Source: Cardinalis cardinalis
Lineage: Eukaryota > Chordata > Aves > Passeriformes > Cardinalidae
Reading direction: 5' to 3'
Assembly (NCBI GenBank): GCA_014549065.1
Contig: JACDOX010000038.1
Coordinates: 2,735,719 to 2,799,718 of the forward strand
Length of the DNA stretch: 64,000 nucleotides
Shown one piece after another: positions 11,801 through 25,097 of this stretch (position 1 is the stretch's first letter; each line of letters starts with the position of its first letter). The notes beneath the pieces are model-generated. The model was not told the DNA's origin and did no database searches. It worked only from the letters and a program-made list of their open reading frames with translations. Made by a program: the position numbers and the translations under genes.

Positions 11801-14800
11801 GCTGTGTTGAAATGATGTAACTGAGGTAACCAGTAATTTTTCTGGGGAAGAGATACTCCATATCACTGCCTGAGGGCTGCTTGGGTTCAGGGGCTAGGTT
11901 TATGATCAGAGGGAGCTACAACTTCCACTTGGTTTAGGTAATCTGTTGATANGTGCAGATTGACCTTCCAAAGTCAGTCACTTTTTGAGATAACACGGCA
12001 ATTCATGTGTAGGATTGTTGTTGTTCTAGACTGACTTCAGGATCAGACCAGGTTTCCTATTCATGTGCCTCTCTCTGGGTTGCATTTACAAATGGCAGTG
12101 CTGGAAACCGTATGAAGTTGAGGTGGCTGAATCTCATTTCTGTCATAGAGAATAACTTTCAGGGCAAATCTTAAGGTCCTGGCATCTTTACAGGCCTTGT
12201 TAAAAGTGTTTAACTTCAGTAGACACTTGTGCAATCTTCATTTCACTCTCATTCCTATGCAGGAGCCAATATTGCAACTGGTGAAGAGGTGGCCATCAAA
12301 CTGGAATGTGTCAAAACCAAGCATCCCCAGCTCCACATTGAAAGCAAGTTCTACAAGATGATGCAGGGAGGAGGTGAGATGGGAAGGAAAGGATGGGGCC
12401 GGGGGAGTGGTTGGAGAAGGAAATTATTTTGGAGGGCTTTAGAAAAGAAATGATTTGGTGTTACACATGATCTTCTCAGCAGGGGGTTCAACATCTATTC
12501 TCTCTGTTTCCTGGGCTAAATCTTTTTCTTTCCCCAGTGGGTATCCCCTCCATTAAGTGGTGTGGAGCAGAGGGGGACTACAATGTGATGGTGATGGAAC
12601 TCTTGGGGCCCAGCCTGGAAGATCTCTTCAACTTCTGTTCCCGCAAATTTAGTCTCAAGACAGTTCTGCTGCTGGCAGACCAGATGGTAAGTTTCCTCTG
12701 AAGCATTTGTGCCTACTCTCCTTTTCCATGCCTTTTCCCCCCACACACTCCCTTCCCATCCCCTCTGCTTGAGAACTGCTGTATCTGAGGCTTTCTTCAT
12801 TTAGCACAAGTGGCTGCCAGCTTTCTATTTCTTGATGAAGTTGGGGGCCTGGAACTTAGGCACTGGTGGCATTTCCTTATCTCNATCCCTCCTTCCTTTG
12901 CCTGCTGCTCGCCTCGTCTTAGTGTTGCACACATAGATACCTTTGCCTGCCTGATGAATTATTGGCACCCATGTTTATTCCACTGCTCATGCCCTGGGTT
13001 CAAGACCCTTAACTCTTCCGGACAGACCCGTTCTGTTCCTGGCCCAGCTAAGTTCAAAAGTTAGAGCTCTCAATGCTGAAGCTCAAAATTTTAGTCCCTG
13101 TAGACTTGCTTTCCATCTTTCCTTGTGATGTTAATGGTGACCTTCCCAGAGTGAGGACTGGGCTGGTGTGCAGGGTTAAATTCCATCTCCANATCCTGCA
13201 GCATCCAGAGGGTGTCATGTCCTTGGCTGTCATCGCTGATACTCAATGCAAGGTGTCCTTTCCTTGCTCTGACGGGCAGGTGTCTTGGACAGGGTACTAT
13301 TTTTAACAGACGCAGTTAAAATAAGTTTGTTTCTTGCTTGTCTCATTGTTTATTTATTTATCTCTCCCTCCAGATCAGCCGTATTGAGTACATTCATTCC
13401 AAGAACTTCATCCATCGGGATGTGAAGCCAGACAACTTCCTTATGGGCCTTGGCAAAAAGGGCAACCTAGTATACATCATTGATTTTGGTTTGGCCAAGA
13501 AGTACCGGGACGCCCGGACCCACCAGCACATCCCTTATCGGGAAAACAAGAACCTGACTGGCACAGCCCGTTATGCCTCAATCAACACCCACCTGGGAAT
13601 TGGTGAGCCTGCTTGCTGCTGCCTCTCGGTGGGGCTTTCCAGGGAAGGTTGCATGTCCCCAGAAGGAGGGATTGGGTTCTTTGCCNGACTCCACTGCTGA
13701 CCTGCCTTGAGATGGTGGGCAAATAACTTAAAAGCTACACCTGTGTTACTTTTGCTGCTGTAGTAGCACTCTGAGTTCCTGAAGACAGAAATCATCTCCT
13801 GATCTGTGTTTGTGCNCTGCTCAGTGCAGGGGGCCCTGTTGAGCATCAAGGCTGTGACCTCCCTGACTCTGCTCCTACTAAATCTGCCTTTGCACAATTT
13901 TTGATTAGATGTGTAAAGGAGACATTCACAAGCACTGAGCCTTAAGGAATATGTGCAGTTGAAACCTGGCTTTGACTCCTGAGTGCCTTTGTTAGTGATT
14001 GTTCTGTAGCTGTCAGAGCTGGAAGATAGAGGCCCACTGCAATATGGTGTTACCCACCACTGAGGATGGGGATGTGCTGGAAATACACAAGAAGCTGAAA
14101 TGAGNGAGGCTTCCAGCTGCCTGAACGCCTCTGTTTTGTGATTGAGGCTTGGCTGTCATGGGCCTTCAGAATATATGCGTCTGTGAACTGCACTAACCCA
14201 GTGAGGCAACTTCAGGGAAGTAGGGTTCTGCCCTTAATGTGTGTGGTTAGTACTGAAGGCATGAAACTAGGCTGGAAAAGAGTGCTGAGTGTTCAGCCAG
14301 GTCTTACACTGGTGATGACCATCATCCCAGGTTTTGTAAAGGCCTTGTGCAGCTTAGTACCCACCAACTTAAACCTCCTGAAGTTACCCAAACTCTTGTC
14401 CTGGGAGTCAGCCCCTGGTGGCTCTGAGGACCATATTTGAAAACCTCTTGCAGTTTTCTCTTCTGTTCTCTGCCCAAAAACTTCATTCCAGCATTTGACC
14501 TCCTTTCTCTGCTAAATTTAAGCTAAACTTTTTTCACAGTGTGAGGCTTCCTNAGTTACTGTAGGGTCCATTTGGAACAAGCTGACTTGGTTCTGCTATT
14601 GACTGGCAACTCTTAAGGAACAGAAACACCAAAGTCTTGCCTCTTGGACGCAGGGAAGTATCTGCTGTGCTTGCAGATTGTTTATATCTCTGGGAGGCCC
14701 TTCTTCTCAAGTGTATAACCTAACCTGGGAATTTGAAAATCAGAGCAAGGCACTCAAACCTTTTAAACTAACAGCTTTCACAGGATTTCATGTCCTCATT

Positions 14801-17800
14801 CTTCCTGCATTCTCCCCTCTTGCAGATGTTTCTCAGATATCTGAAGTCAATACTTGGCCTGCAGAAAATAAAGCACTTTTTCCCACCATCTTCCTTGCTT
14901 AATACTATATAACTTTAGATGGAGAGTGCTTTATTTATATCAAAATGGGGAGTGTTGTGTGTTGAGAGTGGGCTGTAATCTCCTGACCTCTTCCATGTTA
15001 TAAAAATAGTTCTCGTAGAGCTTTCTGAGTTGGCCTTCTGTATTTCGGCTTGACCTGCATATATATAACTGACTCTCCATTGAATTCTCAGCCAAGATTT
15101 CCACAGCCATGGTAACTTCCACAAGGAGACATGCACAAAATAATTCTCACTACTATATCTGTCGATTCTTTTGTGTATGCCTGCTCTGCCTGAACTGATC
15201 ANGAGAGGCTAAATGTCTGCTTGTGGCTTTTGAACGACTTCATTATTCATTCCACCCCAACTTAGCCCTTTACTACTGCTGCTTGGCTTGTGTGTCAGGA
15301 TGAGCAAACAATGTCTAAACAGTAATCCAAGGGCAAATTGCATATGCCACGGGTCTGAGTGCAGCCGCCACTCTCTCCGTGCCCTTTGATTGGGGAGAGT
15401 CTGGGTGTGAGTTACTCTGCGCAACAGGTCTCGGGTGTATTATCTCCACATTGCCGATAGTTGCCCTGAACNGCATAAAGGTTACATGACTTGCCTGGAG
15501 GAAAGGGGGTGGGGGTGTTTGGGTTTCAGCTGGAGTTCCTGTTTCTCAAGACCTTGCCACAGGGTATATGACAGAGAAATTTATGAGTTAGCAGCATTGC
15601 CATGGGAACCATCACTCGGAATTTTTTGACTTTTCAGAGAGTAAATTCTCTGTCTTAATGTTAACGTTAATGTGGTCTAGGGAGAGAGAAGGAACCAGGT
15701 GCCAGGGTATTTGTGTGACAGGAATAGCAAATGAATAAATGCCTTTATTTGAATTTGCAAGCTAAGGGTTGGGCATTCCAATGTCTGGAGNAAACACATT
15801 CTTTTCCTGGTGACTGGGGAAAAAAGTAGGAGGCAAAATTGGGGAGGGTTCCACAGCTGGAGACTTGCCGTTGGGAGAATCATTGGACTGTGCAGGCTTC
15901 AGTTCACGCATTCCAGTCAATTTTCACATGCTCTAGGGATGAGAGTCCCTTGCACCCACTGTAGCCTGTAACGTCTGAAATAGATGCCCGGGGTGCCCAT
16001 GAGACAGTCTTGGGAGAAGTCTGATGGTCTCTGTCTGGGTGACAGAGGGGTGGGGAGGCAGTGTCTTCCCAGATGAATGTCCTAGATGATATTGTTGTAG
16101 GCTGTGCAGATCATAAGGCCTCCTGCTCATCCTGCCCTCTGTCACCCATTCCAGACTCCTACATGTTTTTAAAGGCTGTTGCCATGCGGTGGGGAGAGAA
16201 AGGGGAACTCTAGTCCAGCGTGTGCAAGATCAGATCTGAGTATGTAATCAGGAAAACATTGCTTGGTTAAGCCTGCCTGGAGCTGGGCTGGCTCCAGGGA
16301 AGAGACTGATTTCTAGGGAGTTCTGCATGGGAACAGCATCACTTCAGTAGGATCAGAGTGGAGGAAAACATTCCTTGGACAGGGGGACCAGGAGACAGTT
16401 TAGGCTGCAAAGAAACACATTTTGTCATGAGCTTTGTGTCCAAGGCGACCAGTCCTCAGTCTTCAGTCTTTGCCCAAGCATGTCTTGTCCTGTCCTGCCA
16501 CTCACCCCTGACTTGGCTTCTGAGGACCCTGCTTTGGGAAGGGAGTGAAGGTGTGGGCTGGCTGGGAGCCTTGCTGGGGGTGGGAGGGAACTGCGGGTTG
16601 GGTTTGGGAGGTCGGGTTGTGTGGGAAGGCGACCTTGTGTTTTCTGTTGGAAGGGCTTTTGGGAAGGCAGGAGGAAAGGATGAGTGTCTTAAGGAAAAGA
16701 CATTTTTCATAAACTTGGTTTTAAAAAAAAACAAACCCTATTGTAGAAAAGCTGAGATGAAATGGAAAGAGGAAGTATGGTGTGGCATCACAGGTCATTA
16801 TTATAATCCTGCTTCTGGACTGACTTGCTCAGCGGATGCATTCACGTCACTTGTATTTTTCTTTCTCTTTTCAAACTCGAAAGTGAGATCTTACTTTTTT
16901 CCTGCTGCCAGAGATGCTGCGAGAGTTAGTCACTGATTGTCAGGTTTCTAAAAGTGGAAAGTAGTAACACTAAATGTTTCCTTGGTGTGTAGAGGTAAAG
17001 TTTTATTTCTAACTCTTTGCTGTTTAATGTTATCTAGTATCCTGACCCTGCAAAAAAAGTAATTANATTTTCGGAGGTGTGTAATAGTAACTGAAGATGA
17101 AACAAAGAAATGGGAAGTAGGAACTGTTGTCCTTTACCCTCCTGCAAGGTTTAATTCAGGATCTGGTACATAGGGTTACAGGAAAAAAACTGCTACAATG
17201 TTTTGAGGTAGCTGCCCAGCTGTGACCCTTCCTGTAGGTACTTGAGGCTCGTCAGGAGCATGAGTCTCCCTGAAGTTGTTGGGGTGGGCTGCAGTGACCA
17301 CACGTACGTGAGGTGCTAAACATCGGGAGTGCAGTACGGTCAAACACTTATCATTCGGCATTTTAATAATTAGGTGTTGTGCTTGCAGTTGTTTTTCCTT
17401 GATCATATTGCTGTGTTAAGACACAGTTAAGGTGTGTTNGCATACACCTAATGGATACTAGTTATCTTCCCAATTTGGTTTTTAACCCCTTTCAGTGCCT
17501 TCAGTGAGGGCTCATAGCATCCTGCACTGACTTCAGGCTCCCTCATCTCAAGTCTCTAATTCTGGCCTTCCCTGTTTGCGGAATGTATCCCGTTCTGGAT
17601 GGCATTGGTAGCTGTGTTCATAAGTGCTGTGCTTCACACAAGTGGAGGTGTGTTTTTCAGCCTGCCCTAAGCAGTTTGGAGTTCAAGCAGGATTTTGGAG
17701 GCNACATCCTGATTTATTCCTGAAAGGCTGATTTGCTTGTTCAGTAGGTTTCTCTGGTTCCTGCCCTGTATTTCCCTACTCCTCTGAGGGGAACCACCAC

Positions 17801-20800
17801 ACTCTAGTGAAGAAGCCACAGCTAGAGGTGATAGAGCTACAGCATGGATAAGTCAAGGGCTGGCAAGACTGCAGGACTGGGGTTATCCATGTCTCCTGTG
17901 CTTTCAAGCCTTGGGTGTGTGTTCTGACTCCATTTCCACATGCCTTCTGTCTAAGGATATAGGTCATTAGCCAATATTGTTTAGTTTTTTTTATTTGATA
18001 TGCATGGTGAGTAATCATAGCCCTCTGAGAGTACACATATCCCAACCTTAGGCTAAAAGCAAAACTGGGTTTCTTTTCTCTGTTCCTGTCATAGCATCTA
18101 AGTATCTCCCAGACAGTCGTGTAATTATCTTTGGCAGTAGCCTGATAAGATTAGGAAGTATTAGCCCCTTTAAAGTGGGCACCTTGAGACAGTAAGTTAG
18201 TGAGGTCAAAAAATGCTGTAATTTCTGCATGCTCAAAGTAAGACACTTTGGGAATCTGCAGGGCTTTCTCCTCTACCGTCTTGGAATGCGGCATTTTTGT
18301 GGTGTTTCATGTGCTTTGACCCAAATGATCTTTCCTATCAGTTATGGAGTGATGAGACCTCCTGTCCTTCTGCAAACACAGTACTTTTTTTCCCCCTGAA
18401 CAGTTTTAACTTGCCAAGCCCTGAGTTCTCAAAACAACTTGGAGGTTGTGAGAGAGATTCACAAGGAAGAAGGAGCCTTGTGACCCACAGCTTGTGTTGT
18501 TACATGAGGATATGTGTATCTGTGACCTGCTACAGCTACTCTTTTGTCATGATTCAGCTCAGATAACAGAAAAAAGGGATAGCTGTAGTGATCTACTGGC
18601 CTTTGAATGGGGCAGGTGGTAGCATGTATCTGATACTGACAGCTCACAGACTAGTGTATAATCTGCAACATCTTCCAGGATGTGGCACTGAATGCAGCAA
18701 AATGTGCTGTAGTAAATTAATCTAATAGAGGGTGCTCTTTAGTCTTTCCTCTATCCCTGTGCTCTCCCTTAAGCCATATTTTGCCTGCTTGTTATCTGTG
18801 TCAGTTGTTCTTCTGGAGATGTAAAGTACTTTCTCCAAAGTGTTTATTTTATTTGGGAGGGAAACAAGAACAAGACAATCTTGGCAGGATTTATAGATGA
18901 ATTTGCAAGCAATGTTGGAGGAGTTGGGAGGAGTTAACCAGGCAATATTTGCAGTTGTTGAGATTCTGCATCAAATCCTTCTTGAGCTAGCTTTAAACTT
19001 TAAAATGGCTTGGCTATTCCAGAGAACAAGGTCAATGTGAAATGTTGGGGTTTTTTTGTGAGCCAGTTTCTTTTGTTTTATAAGTAAGCATTTAAAGATG
19101 CATCCTTCCAATGGCATCTTAAGGGCAACCCTTGGTCGAAGTAGAGTTGGTAGTGATGCCAGTTACACAGTCATTCCTCATTTGGAGGGGAATTTTTTCT
19201 TCAAAGTGTGCCCCTTTCCTCTACAGCTTGAAAAATGTCACCAAGCTGGAAAGACATCTTTGCACATTACATGTTAGGCTTCTACTATCAACAAAGTTGT
19301 TTACTACAAGAAGGGGTCCGTAGTTCCTTGTTTCTGCCCTGCTTAAAGACTATCAGCAGTTTAATTAGAAGATGTGTTTGAAAGGGCTGTGTTGGACTTA
19401 CCTCTGTTAGCTTTGTCTATCTGTGACTACCTCTGTCATGACTAATCCCTGGACTGAAGAATCATTCTGGGTGGGGAAGTGTAGGTGCCCTTCCTCTGGG
19501 ACTGGGAAGAGCGGAGAAGGCAGGGTTGCTGCAGCAGTTCTTGAGATGTGAAATTCTTGTGTGAATTAGGGCTTGTCCAAATGAGGAGGTAGTCAGAGTC
19601 ATTAGTTATGAAGTGGGTTGGGCTGTATGGGGAGAGGAGCACCTCAACTCTTGTAGTATGACCATCATCACAGGAATTTGCTATGGAATGTCTTCTGCAA
19701 GTTTGACTATCTATAGAAATCTACCAGAAAAGTGAGAGAGTTGGTTGTTCCATTCATTCAGTGTTCACCTCCAGGGCTATGTGATTGCCAAAGCAGTTTG
19801 GTTTACTGCTCACTCCTTGCCCCTTTGTAACTTCTCACAGAACAAAGTCGCCGTGATGACCTGGAGAGCCTGGGTTATGTGCTCATGTATTTCAACCTGG
19901 GCTCACTGCCCTGGCAGGGCCTCAAGGCTGCCACCAAGCGCCAAAAGTACGAGAGGATCAGCGAGAAAAAGATGTCAACGCCCATCGAGGTGCTCTGCAA
20001 AGGGTACCCTTGTAAGTGCTCTCATCTTGATGGCTGTCTTGTCTGCTGCTTGGCTTGTTCACCTGCTGAAACCCCCTGGGATCCTGAATCCTAAAGGGCA
20101 GTGCCAATACCCCAGACCAGGATGTGCTGCTGACACAGGTGATGAGAAGGATGACAGAGTGGTCGTGGTACAGTTTGGGTTCAGAAGTGGGAAGTGTGTT
20201 TTTGTGGACAGTCAAACCTTACGTTAGTAAGGGCATGGGAGTGTTGAGAGGGGGGATCTTCAGGACCTGGTGAGCATTTTAAAGGAGGAGGGTGGGCATT
20301 GAGCTGAGCACATATGCTGCTGCTGCTGCATTTTTACTGTTTAATGGGGAGTCCCAGGAATAACCAGGCCATAAAGTGGCAAATGCAGTTCTTTGTAGGT
20401 CAATGTGGAGTAATGTATGTGAGAACAGAGAGAAGTCTTGGTCCTCACGTCACATGCACAATAGTAGGCTCTGGCTGACCAGTGCCACTCACCAATGAGC
20501 TGTTCTGTGAAAACATCAGCTTTGTGCTTGGTGGCTGCTGAGNAAAGGGAGCATTAGGAATTACTATGAAAGGATCCCAAACAGTGTGCATAAACCCATG
20601 GCCCACTTGCTCCTTGCATGCACTATGTAGGTCTGGTCCATCCCACTGTTTCACAAAGGATATAGTATAACTGAGGAAAGGGCCAAAAGCGTGACCAGAG
20701 GTGAGTTGATTTTTGCCCAGGTAATGAGTCTGCTGGAAAAAAAGGTGGATAGAGAGGTGATAGAAGTCTACTCTCTGGCTATGCCTGTAGAAGTTTGGAT

Positions 20801-23020
20801 GGGAGCTGATTATTTGGTGGCCCCAGTTTTTGTGTTGGAAGAGAAACAATGCTGGTTTCTGCCAGCTTTAAAACAAAAGGATGTGGTTCTTCACACAGCC
20901 AGTGTGGAGACCTGTGGAACTCCTTCCCAGAAGATGTTGTGGATACTTAAATCTTACAGGAGTTGGAGGAGAGACGGGACAAGTATGTGGAAGAGAGATC
21001 GTGTGAGGATTACTAAAGGGTTAGGAACTACATCCAGATCAGGAGGTTCCTGGAGCTGAAAGTAGGTGATGGGCTAATGTCACTGGAAGTGTCAGATGTG
21101 TCTGCCCCACTCTTTCTCCTCTCATCTACTTCTGACCACTGTTTACAACAGGCTACTGAGCTAGGAGGACTTCTGTTCGGAGTTGAACTTCCCAAAACTC
21201 GTCTCCAGCTCTTCTTTAGGCCTGCATTCCTACTGTCTTTCAGCAGGCAGTGTGACTTGCTAGGTCTTGCTTGGAGAAGCCAAAAGACAGAGGTGCATAA
21301 CATTTTCTCTGGTAAAAAGAGAGATGGGGTCCTTTTGGTGGCCAAGGCAGTGCCACCAGCAGGCTCAGTCTGTGTTACATAGCTCTGTGTTTGTGCTATC
21401 CTGGTCCAGCAAGCCGCTGCCAAAGGGCTGCAGCGGCTCCATGGTGGGAGCAGGGAGGTTGGATGCCAAACCCCAGGCATCAGCTGTTCTCTGCTCTCTC
21501 CAGCTGAGTTCTCGACATACCTCAACTTCTGCCGTTCGCTGAGGTTTGATGATAAACCTGACTACTCGTACCTGCGGCAACTCTTCCGCAACCTCTTCCA
21601 CCGCCAAGGCTTCTCCTATGACTACGTCTTTGACTGGAACATGCTTAAATTTGTGAGTGTGTTTGGCAAAAGGGCTGGACCAGGGTTAATTTGTATCATG
21701 GAGATGGGGGAGGAAGGTTGGAAACTGCCTGCTNTCTGTGCTTAGCCCTGGTGAACAGCCTGAGCAAAGGGACCAGGCGGAGTGAAAAAGAGGCAGAGTT
21801 GTTTGCTGTATAACTAACTAGGGGCGTAGTTACTGTTGTATTAGTGAGTGTGTCTGATGGAGCACTTGTGTCAGTAAATCTATAGCTAGAGGTAGGTAGG
21901 GATAATTTTTCAAGAGAGAGGTATATTTGTAGCTGGGATACAGATGTGGATTGAAATAACAATTGTAGTTCATATGCTTTCTTATCTGTTTTGTTTTGGA
22001 ATAGAATGAGGTCCTCTTTTGGTGCAATGAAGGTGCTGGGGGGAGTTTTGGGGATGGAGCTCCACTTCCTTGGCATGATGGAGCACCATGTGTTTTCTGT
22101 CCGGGGCTGCTGCTGTCTCTTTTGCCTGACAGCCATGTGTGGCGTGGGGGTTTCTCTTCTCAGGGAGCAGCCCGGAACCCTGAGGATATGGATCGGGAGC
22201 GGCGAGAGCACGAGCGGGAGGAGAGGATGGGGCAGCTCCGAGGGTCAGCCACACGAGCGCTGCCCCCTGGCCCACCTGCCGGAGCCACTGCCAACCGTCT
22301 CCGCAATGTCACCGAGCCCATGGCCTCCACCCCCACCTCCCGAATCCAACAGTCCGGTGAGGGGCGTGGGAGAGCTGGGGGAGGGCACCACCCCTGTTGT
22401 TGGCTGGGAACCAAAGCTATTGACTGATATTCTTGTCTCGACATTTCTCTGNCCCAACAGGCAACACGTCCCCCAGAGCAATCTCAAGAGTGGACAGGGA
22501 GCGGAAGGTCAGCATGAGGTTACACCGAGGAGCTCCTGCCAACGTCTCCTCATCTGACCTCACAGGGCGGCAAGAAGTGTCACGGATTTCAGCATCACAG
22601 GTGAGTTCCTGCTGTAGTGTTCCTGGCCTTGGCCTGGATGTCCCAGAAGGCCTACAGGCCCCAGAGCAGTTTTTGCCTGATTTGCTGGAGCTGACATGAG
22701 CTGGAAGCTTCTGGTGTGGTGAGGGGAGTGGTACCAAGTTACACCCTTGCTCTTCTGTTATGTATTTTCTGGAGGCCATGCTGAGTACTGCCATTTTAGC
22801 TCTCTGCTTTGCTTGGAGTAAGCCTTCATCTTGCTGTCTTCCAGACCACAGTGGTTTGGAGAAGCAAAGCAGTAAACTCTTGAGAGGGAGGGTGTTCTGA
22901 GAGAAACATGCAGCCTCTCTCTTTTGGTGCCTTTTTTGCTTTATTTTTCCTNTCCAGCCCTTAGCAAGCCTTCCTTTTCTTTTGTAGACAAGTGTGCCAT
23001 TTGATCACCTTGGGAAGTGA
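5875..23020 (+). CDS. CSNK1E: Casein kinase 1 epsilon (9 coding exons)
   Basis: Serine/threonine kinase that phosphorylates PER proteins in the circadian clock and Dishevelled in Wnt signalling. Coding exons: 5875-5950, 12263-12373, 12538-12686, 13374-13602, 19841-20011, 21504-21652, 22164-22356, 22461-22600 and 22988-23020. All junctions are GT-AG and keep frame. The joined CDS is 1,251 nt, giving 416 aa, the length I recall for the human protein. The glycine loop is at about 16-21 (GSGSFG), the catalytic Lys38 is in VAIK, the catalytic Asp128 is in HRDVKPDN, and DFG starts at Asp149. Arg178 (TGTARYAS), the site of the hamster tau mutation, is intact. The region after about residue 295 is the regulatory tail, ending in SVPFDHLGK, which marks epsilon rather than delta. 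Ser408, polymorphic in humans, is present as Ser. The ATG sits 12 nt after the exon start (AACCATGG, good context). The neighbours match human synteny. Confidence 0.97.
7365..7500 (-). repeat. Possible old CR1-like fragment
   Basis: The order of words on the plus strand (a short ...AACAAAGATGATAAATA... segment followed by a proline/leucine-like TC-rich part ending CCAACCAGTT) resembles the antisense of the older CR1/L3-type 3' ORF region as I remember it. It is much diverged and no terminal repeat is visible, so the assignment is tentative. Confidence 0.3.
9355..9815 (+). mobile_element. CR1 LINE, 5'-truncated 3' end
   Basis: The stretch follows the avian CR1 consensus almost word by word: GGTCCAGAGAAGGACCAC, a GAGAAGAGAAGGCT block, TTTAAACTGAAA, TTCAAGGCCAGGTTGGATGG, TCTGGTCTAGTG, GGAACTAGGTGATCTTTAAG and CCTTCCAACCCAAACCAT. 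Only the 3' end is present, as is usual for CR1, which is 5'-truncated on insertion. The 5' limit is approximate. It carries no intact ORF. It lies in the sense direction within a CSNK1E intron. Confidence 0.9.
10640..10860 (-). mobile_element. Old antisense CR1/L3-type LINE fragment
   Basis: The plus strand reads CTTCAAATATTTGTAGACTG, TGTCATGTCCC, then TTGTTGCTCT and a TCTGTCTCAACCCAGCACTG-like end. This order is typical of the reverse complement of older CR1/L3-like 3' regions. Divergence is high and no terminal octamers are seen, so the subfamily and exact limits are uncertain. Confidence 0.55.
13603..19840 (+). other. CSNK1E: CSNK1E intron 5 (between the kinase-lobe exons)
   Basis: A 6.2-kb phase-1 intron separating the exon with the HRD and DFG motifs from the exon beginning EQSRRDD. 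It has a canonical GTGAGC donor and CACAG acceptor. I saw no repeat I could name, no RNA gene and no credible coding sequence. Confidence 0.6.
20012..21503 (+). other. CSNK1E: CSNK1E intron 6 with an old LINE fragment
   Basis: Intron between the exon ending GYP and the exon beginning SEFSTYL. It has a GTAAGT donor and a CTCTCCAG acceptor. It contains a short CTG run (about 20318-20330) and a CR1-like fragment at about 20880-21060, and nothing else that I can name. Confidence 0.65.
20878..21060 (+). mobile_element. CR1-family LINE fragment, older type
   Basis: The succession GGTTCTTCACACAG, GTGGAACTCCTTCCCAGAAG, ATGTTGTGGA, and then a GGGACAAGTATGTGGAAGAG block matches the 3'-terminal region of an older CR1 subfamily, in sense orientation. 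The ends are not defined and there is no coding potential. Confidence 0.55.
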
Positions 23021-24951
23021 GAAGCAATTGCCACTGGACCAGTGTTTGCTTAGGTGAGCCTGTACTCATGCTTGGGAACCCCTGAGGAGGGAATTGCTGG
23101 GAAAAAAAAAAGCCTTAAGACTTTATGTTGTTATGGGGGATTGGTATATTTCCTTTCACCTTACTTTGAGATATCTTTTGGCTCCAGAGGGAAGAATAAG
23201 GTTGACTGCCAAAACTTTGAGGGAACAGATTGTCTTAGGTGTAAAGGTAGCTTCCAGTTCTCCAAGAGGATAGGAAGGGTGGAGAAGGTGATAGGCTGGG
23301 GAGCCATTTCGTTAGTTCTTCATGAATACATTTCTGGCANTGTGACAGTGTTGGGGTGGAGGGTGCTGAGCAGGTAATCAAGTGTGCAAGACTTTGTACA
23401 GCAACTGAGTGCCTCTTGTAGAGGAAACGACAGTAGCTGGGCAAGGTAACTCTGAGGGGAAGCAGAGTGTAGAAGAAAGGGCCAATTTGATTTGTTACAC
23501 CCCAGCTGGCAATGGAAGTGCTGGGAAGAGCTTTTACTCCTAACATCTCTTGCCTTTTTCTCTCTTTTGAATTCTCTTTTTAGTGTCTTCACTGTATTTT
23601 TCTTTTAAAAAACAAAAAACCCAAAAAACAAACAAAAACCTTAAAAAAAAAAATACAAAAAAAAACCAAACGAAAAAACCCAACAGAATTTCTTTTTGCC
23701 AACGATGAGGAGTGGAGCTGTGCCCCCGCGCTGGTGTGAGCCGTTTCCAGAGGGCCGCCTGTCCCTGGCGTGAGCGCCTCCGAGGAGCTGCGACGACGTG
23801 GGAGCCGCGTGGGAACACCTGCGCTGCTCNCAGCCCCATCCCGCTGCCCCCACTGGCTACCCTCAGTTCCCTCTCCTGACTCTCTGCTCCTGGATTTGAT
23901 TTCTCTCTCTCTTTTTTTTTTCCTTCTTCTTGGCTATCCTCTCCTGCTTTAATTTTTCTTTTTAATATTGTTTTCAAATCATATGGTTTCTAGCCGTATA
24001 AATTTAAACTTTGCTCTCCTTTTTTTCTTGAGGGCAGGGGTTGGTGGTGGGTGGGTGAGGTATTTTTTGGTCTTTTTTGTTTTGTTCTTTTCAGGAGCCT
24101 TGTGGGTCAGGAGGGAATCAGATTCCAGCCACACTTGATGGTAGAAGTCTGATTTTTATTATTATAACAGAATTTATTTTCTCAAGCATTAAACACATTT
24201 TAAGCTGTGAGGGGGAATTGTGGCAACAGCCTAATCATTGACTCGGGCTTCCTTCCCTTGGGTGGCTTCTCTGCGGTTTCTTTTTTGGCTGTTGGGAGAA
24301 GTGCCAGCCTTCCCTGATCCAAGTGGTCCTGACACACCAAGGGATCTCTTTGGAGAGGCACCTGGTCCCATGGAGGATGGGATTGTTGGAGCTGACATAC
24401 AGGGAGAAATATACTTCTCATCCCTGCAGTGGGGTCTTTTTTTTTTTGTCTGGCTGTGCGTGTTTTTCTATTTTTATTTTTTAATTAAAACTTGTTTTAA
24501 TTCCTGCGGAGAGAGTGTGGGACTTGAGGAGAAGAGAGGGGCGCACAGAAACTGGAGTTTGGAGTTCTTTCAGAGCGATGGTTCTTGCTCTCTCCTCATG
24601 CAACCCCAAGTAAGATCCACCAATACATGCACAATCCCCTCCTGCCCTCTCCCACCCGTCTCCCCCCCCTTTCCCCCCCCCACTTTAGTTGTTTTTTGAT
24701 ATAATTTAGGAATACTCAAGCTGCTTTGTGGCACTTGGGGCTTTGAAACACAATGATCACCACTGCGACCTATGGCCTGTAGCAGACACACTGTCACTGT
24801 AGTGTGGAGCCGATGGGTTGTTGGCAGGGCGGGGAGGGTGGGGTTAGTCTTTGTTTTGTTTGTTTTTACCCTTTCTATTTAACACTTTATTTTTCCTCCC
24901 TGTTTTTTTCCTAATTTATTTACCCCTCTTACTGTCTCTCTCTTTTTTTTA

Positions 24952-24957
24952 ATTAAA
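24952..24957 (+). terminator. CSNK1E: Alternative poly(A) signal ATTAAA of CSNK1E
   Basis: ATTAAA follows a T-rich stretch, 140 nt upstream of the stronger AATAAA. It is a common variant hexamer and could give a slightly shorter transcript. Confidence 0.45.
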
Positions 24958-25091
24958 GAGCAAAACTTTTTATTACTTTGTAATTTAAAAAAACAAAAAA
25001 AAACCTGAAGAACTTTGGGGGGGATTTTGTACTTTTTTCCTGTGTAAATATTGGACTTTTTTGAGCTTTATCGTGGTTGTTAATTTGAAGT

Positions 25092-25097
25092 AATAAA
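25092..25097 (+). terminator. CSNK1E: Main poly(A) signal AATAAA of CSNK1E
   Basis: AATAAA within GTAATAAAGTAGAAAATG, followed 20-50 nt later by TG-rich sequence. It closes the T-rich 3'UTR, and the sequence character changes right after it, so cleavage at about 25110-25120 is likely. Confidence 0.75.

Larger units (their letters stand above)
5951..12262 (+). other. CSNK1E: CSNK1E intron 2
   Basis: A 6.3-kb phase-1 intron inside the ATP-binding lobe. It contains a young-looking CR1 3' end (about 9355-9815), an older antisense CR1-like stretch (about 10640-10860) and a doubtful one near 7.37 kb. The segment 8.5-9.0 kb is more GC-rich than its surroundings. No gene or RNA gene was recognised. 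Confidence 0.65.
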
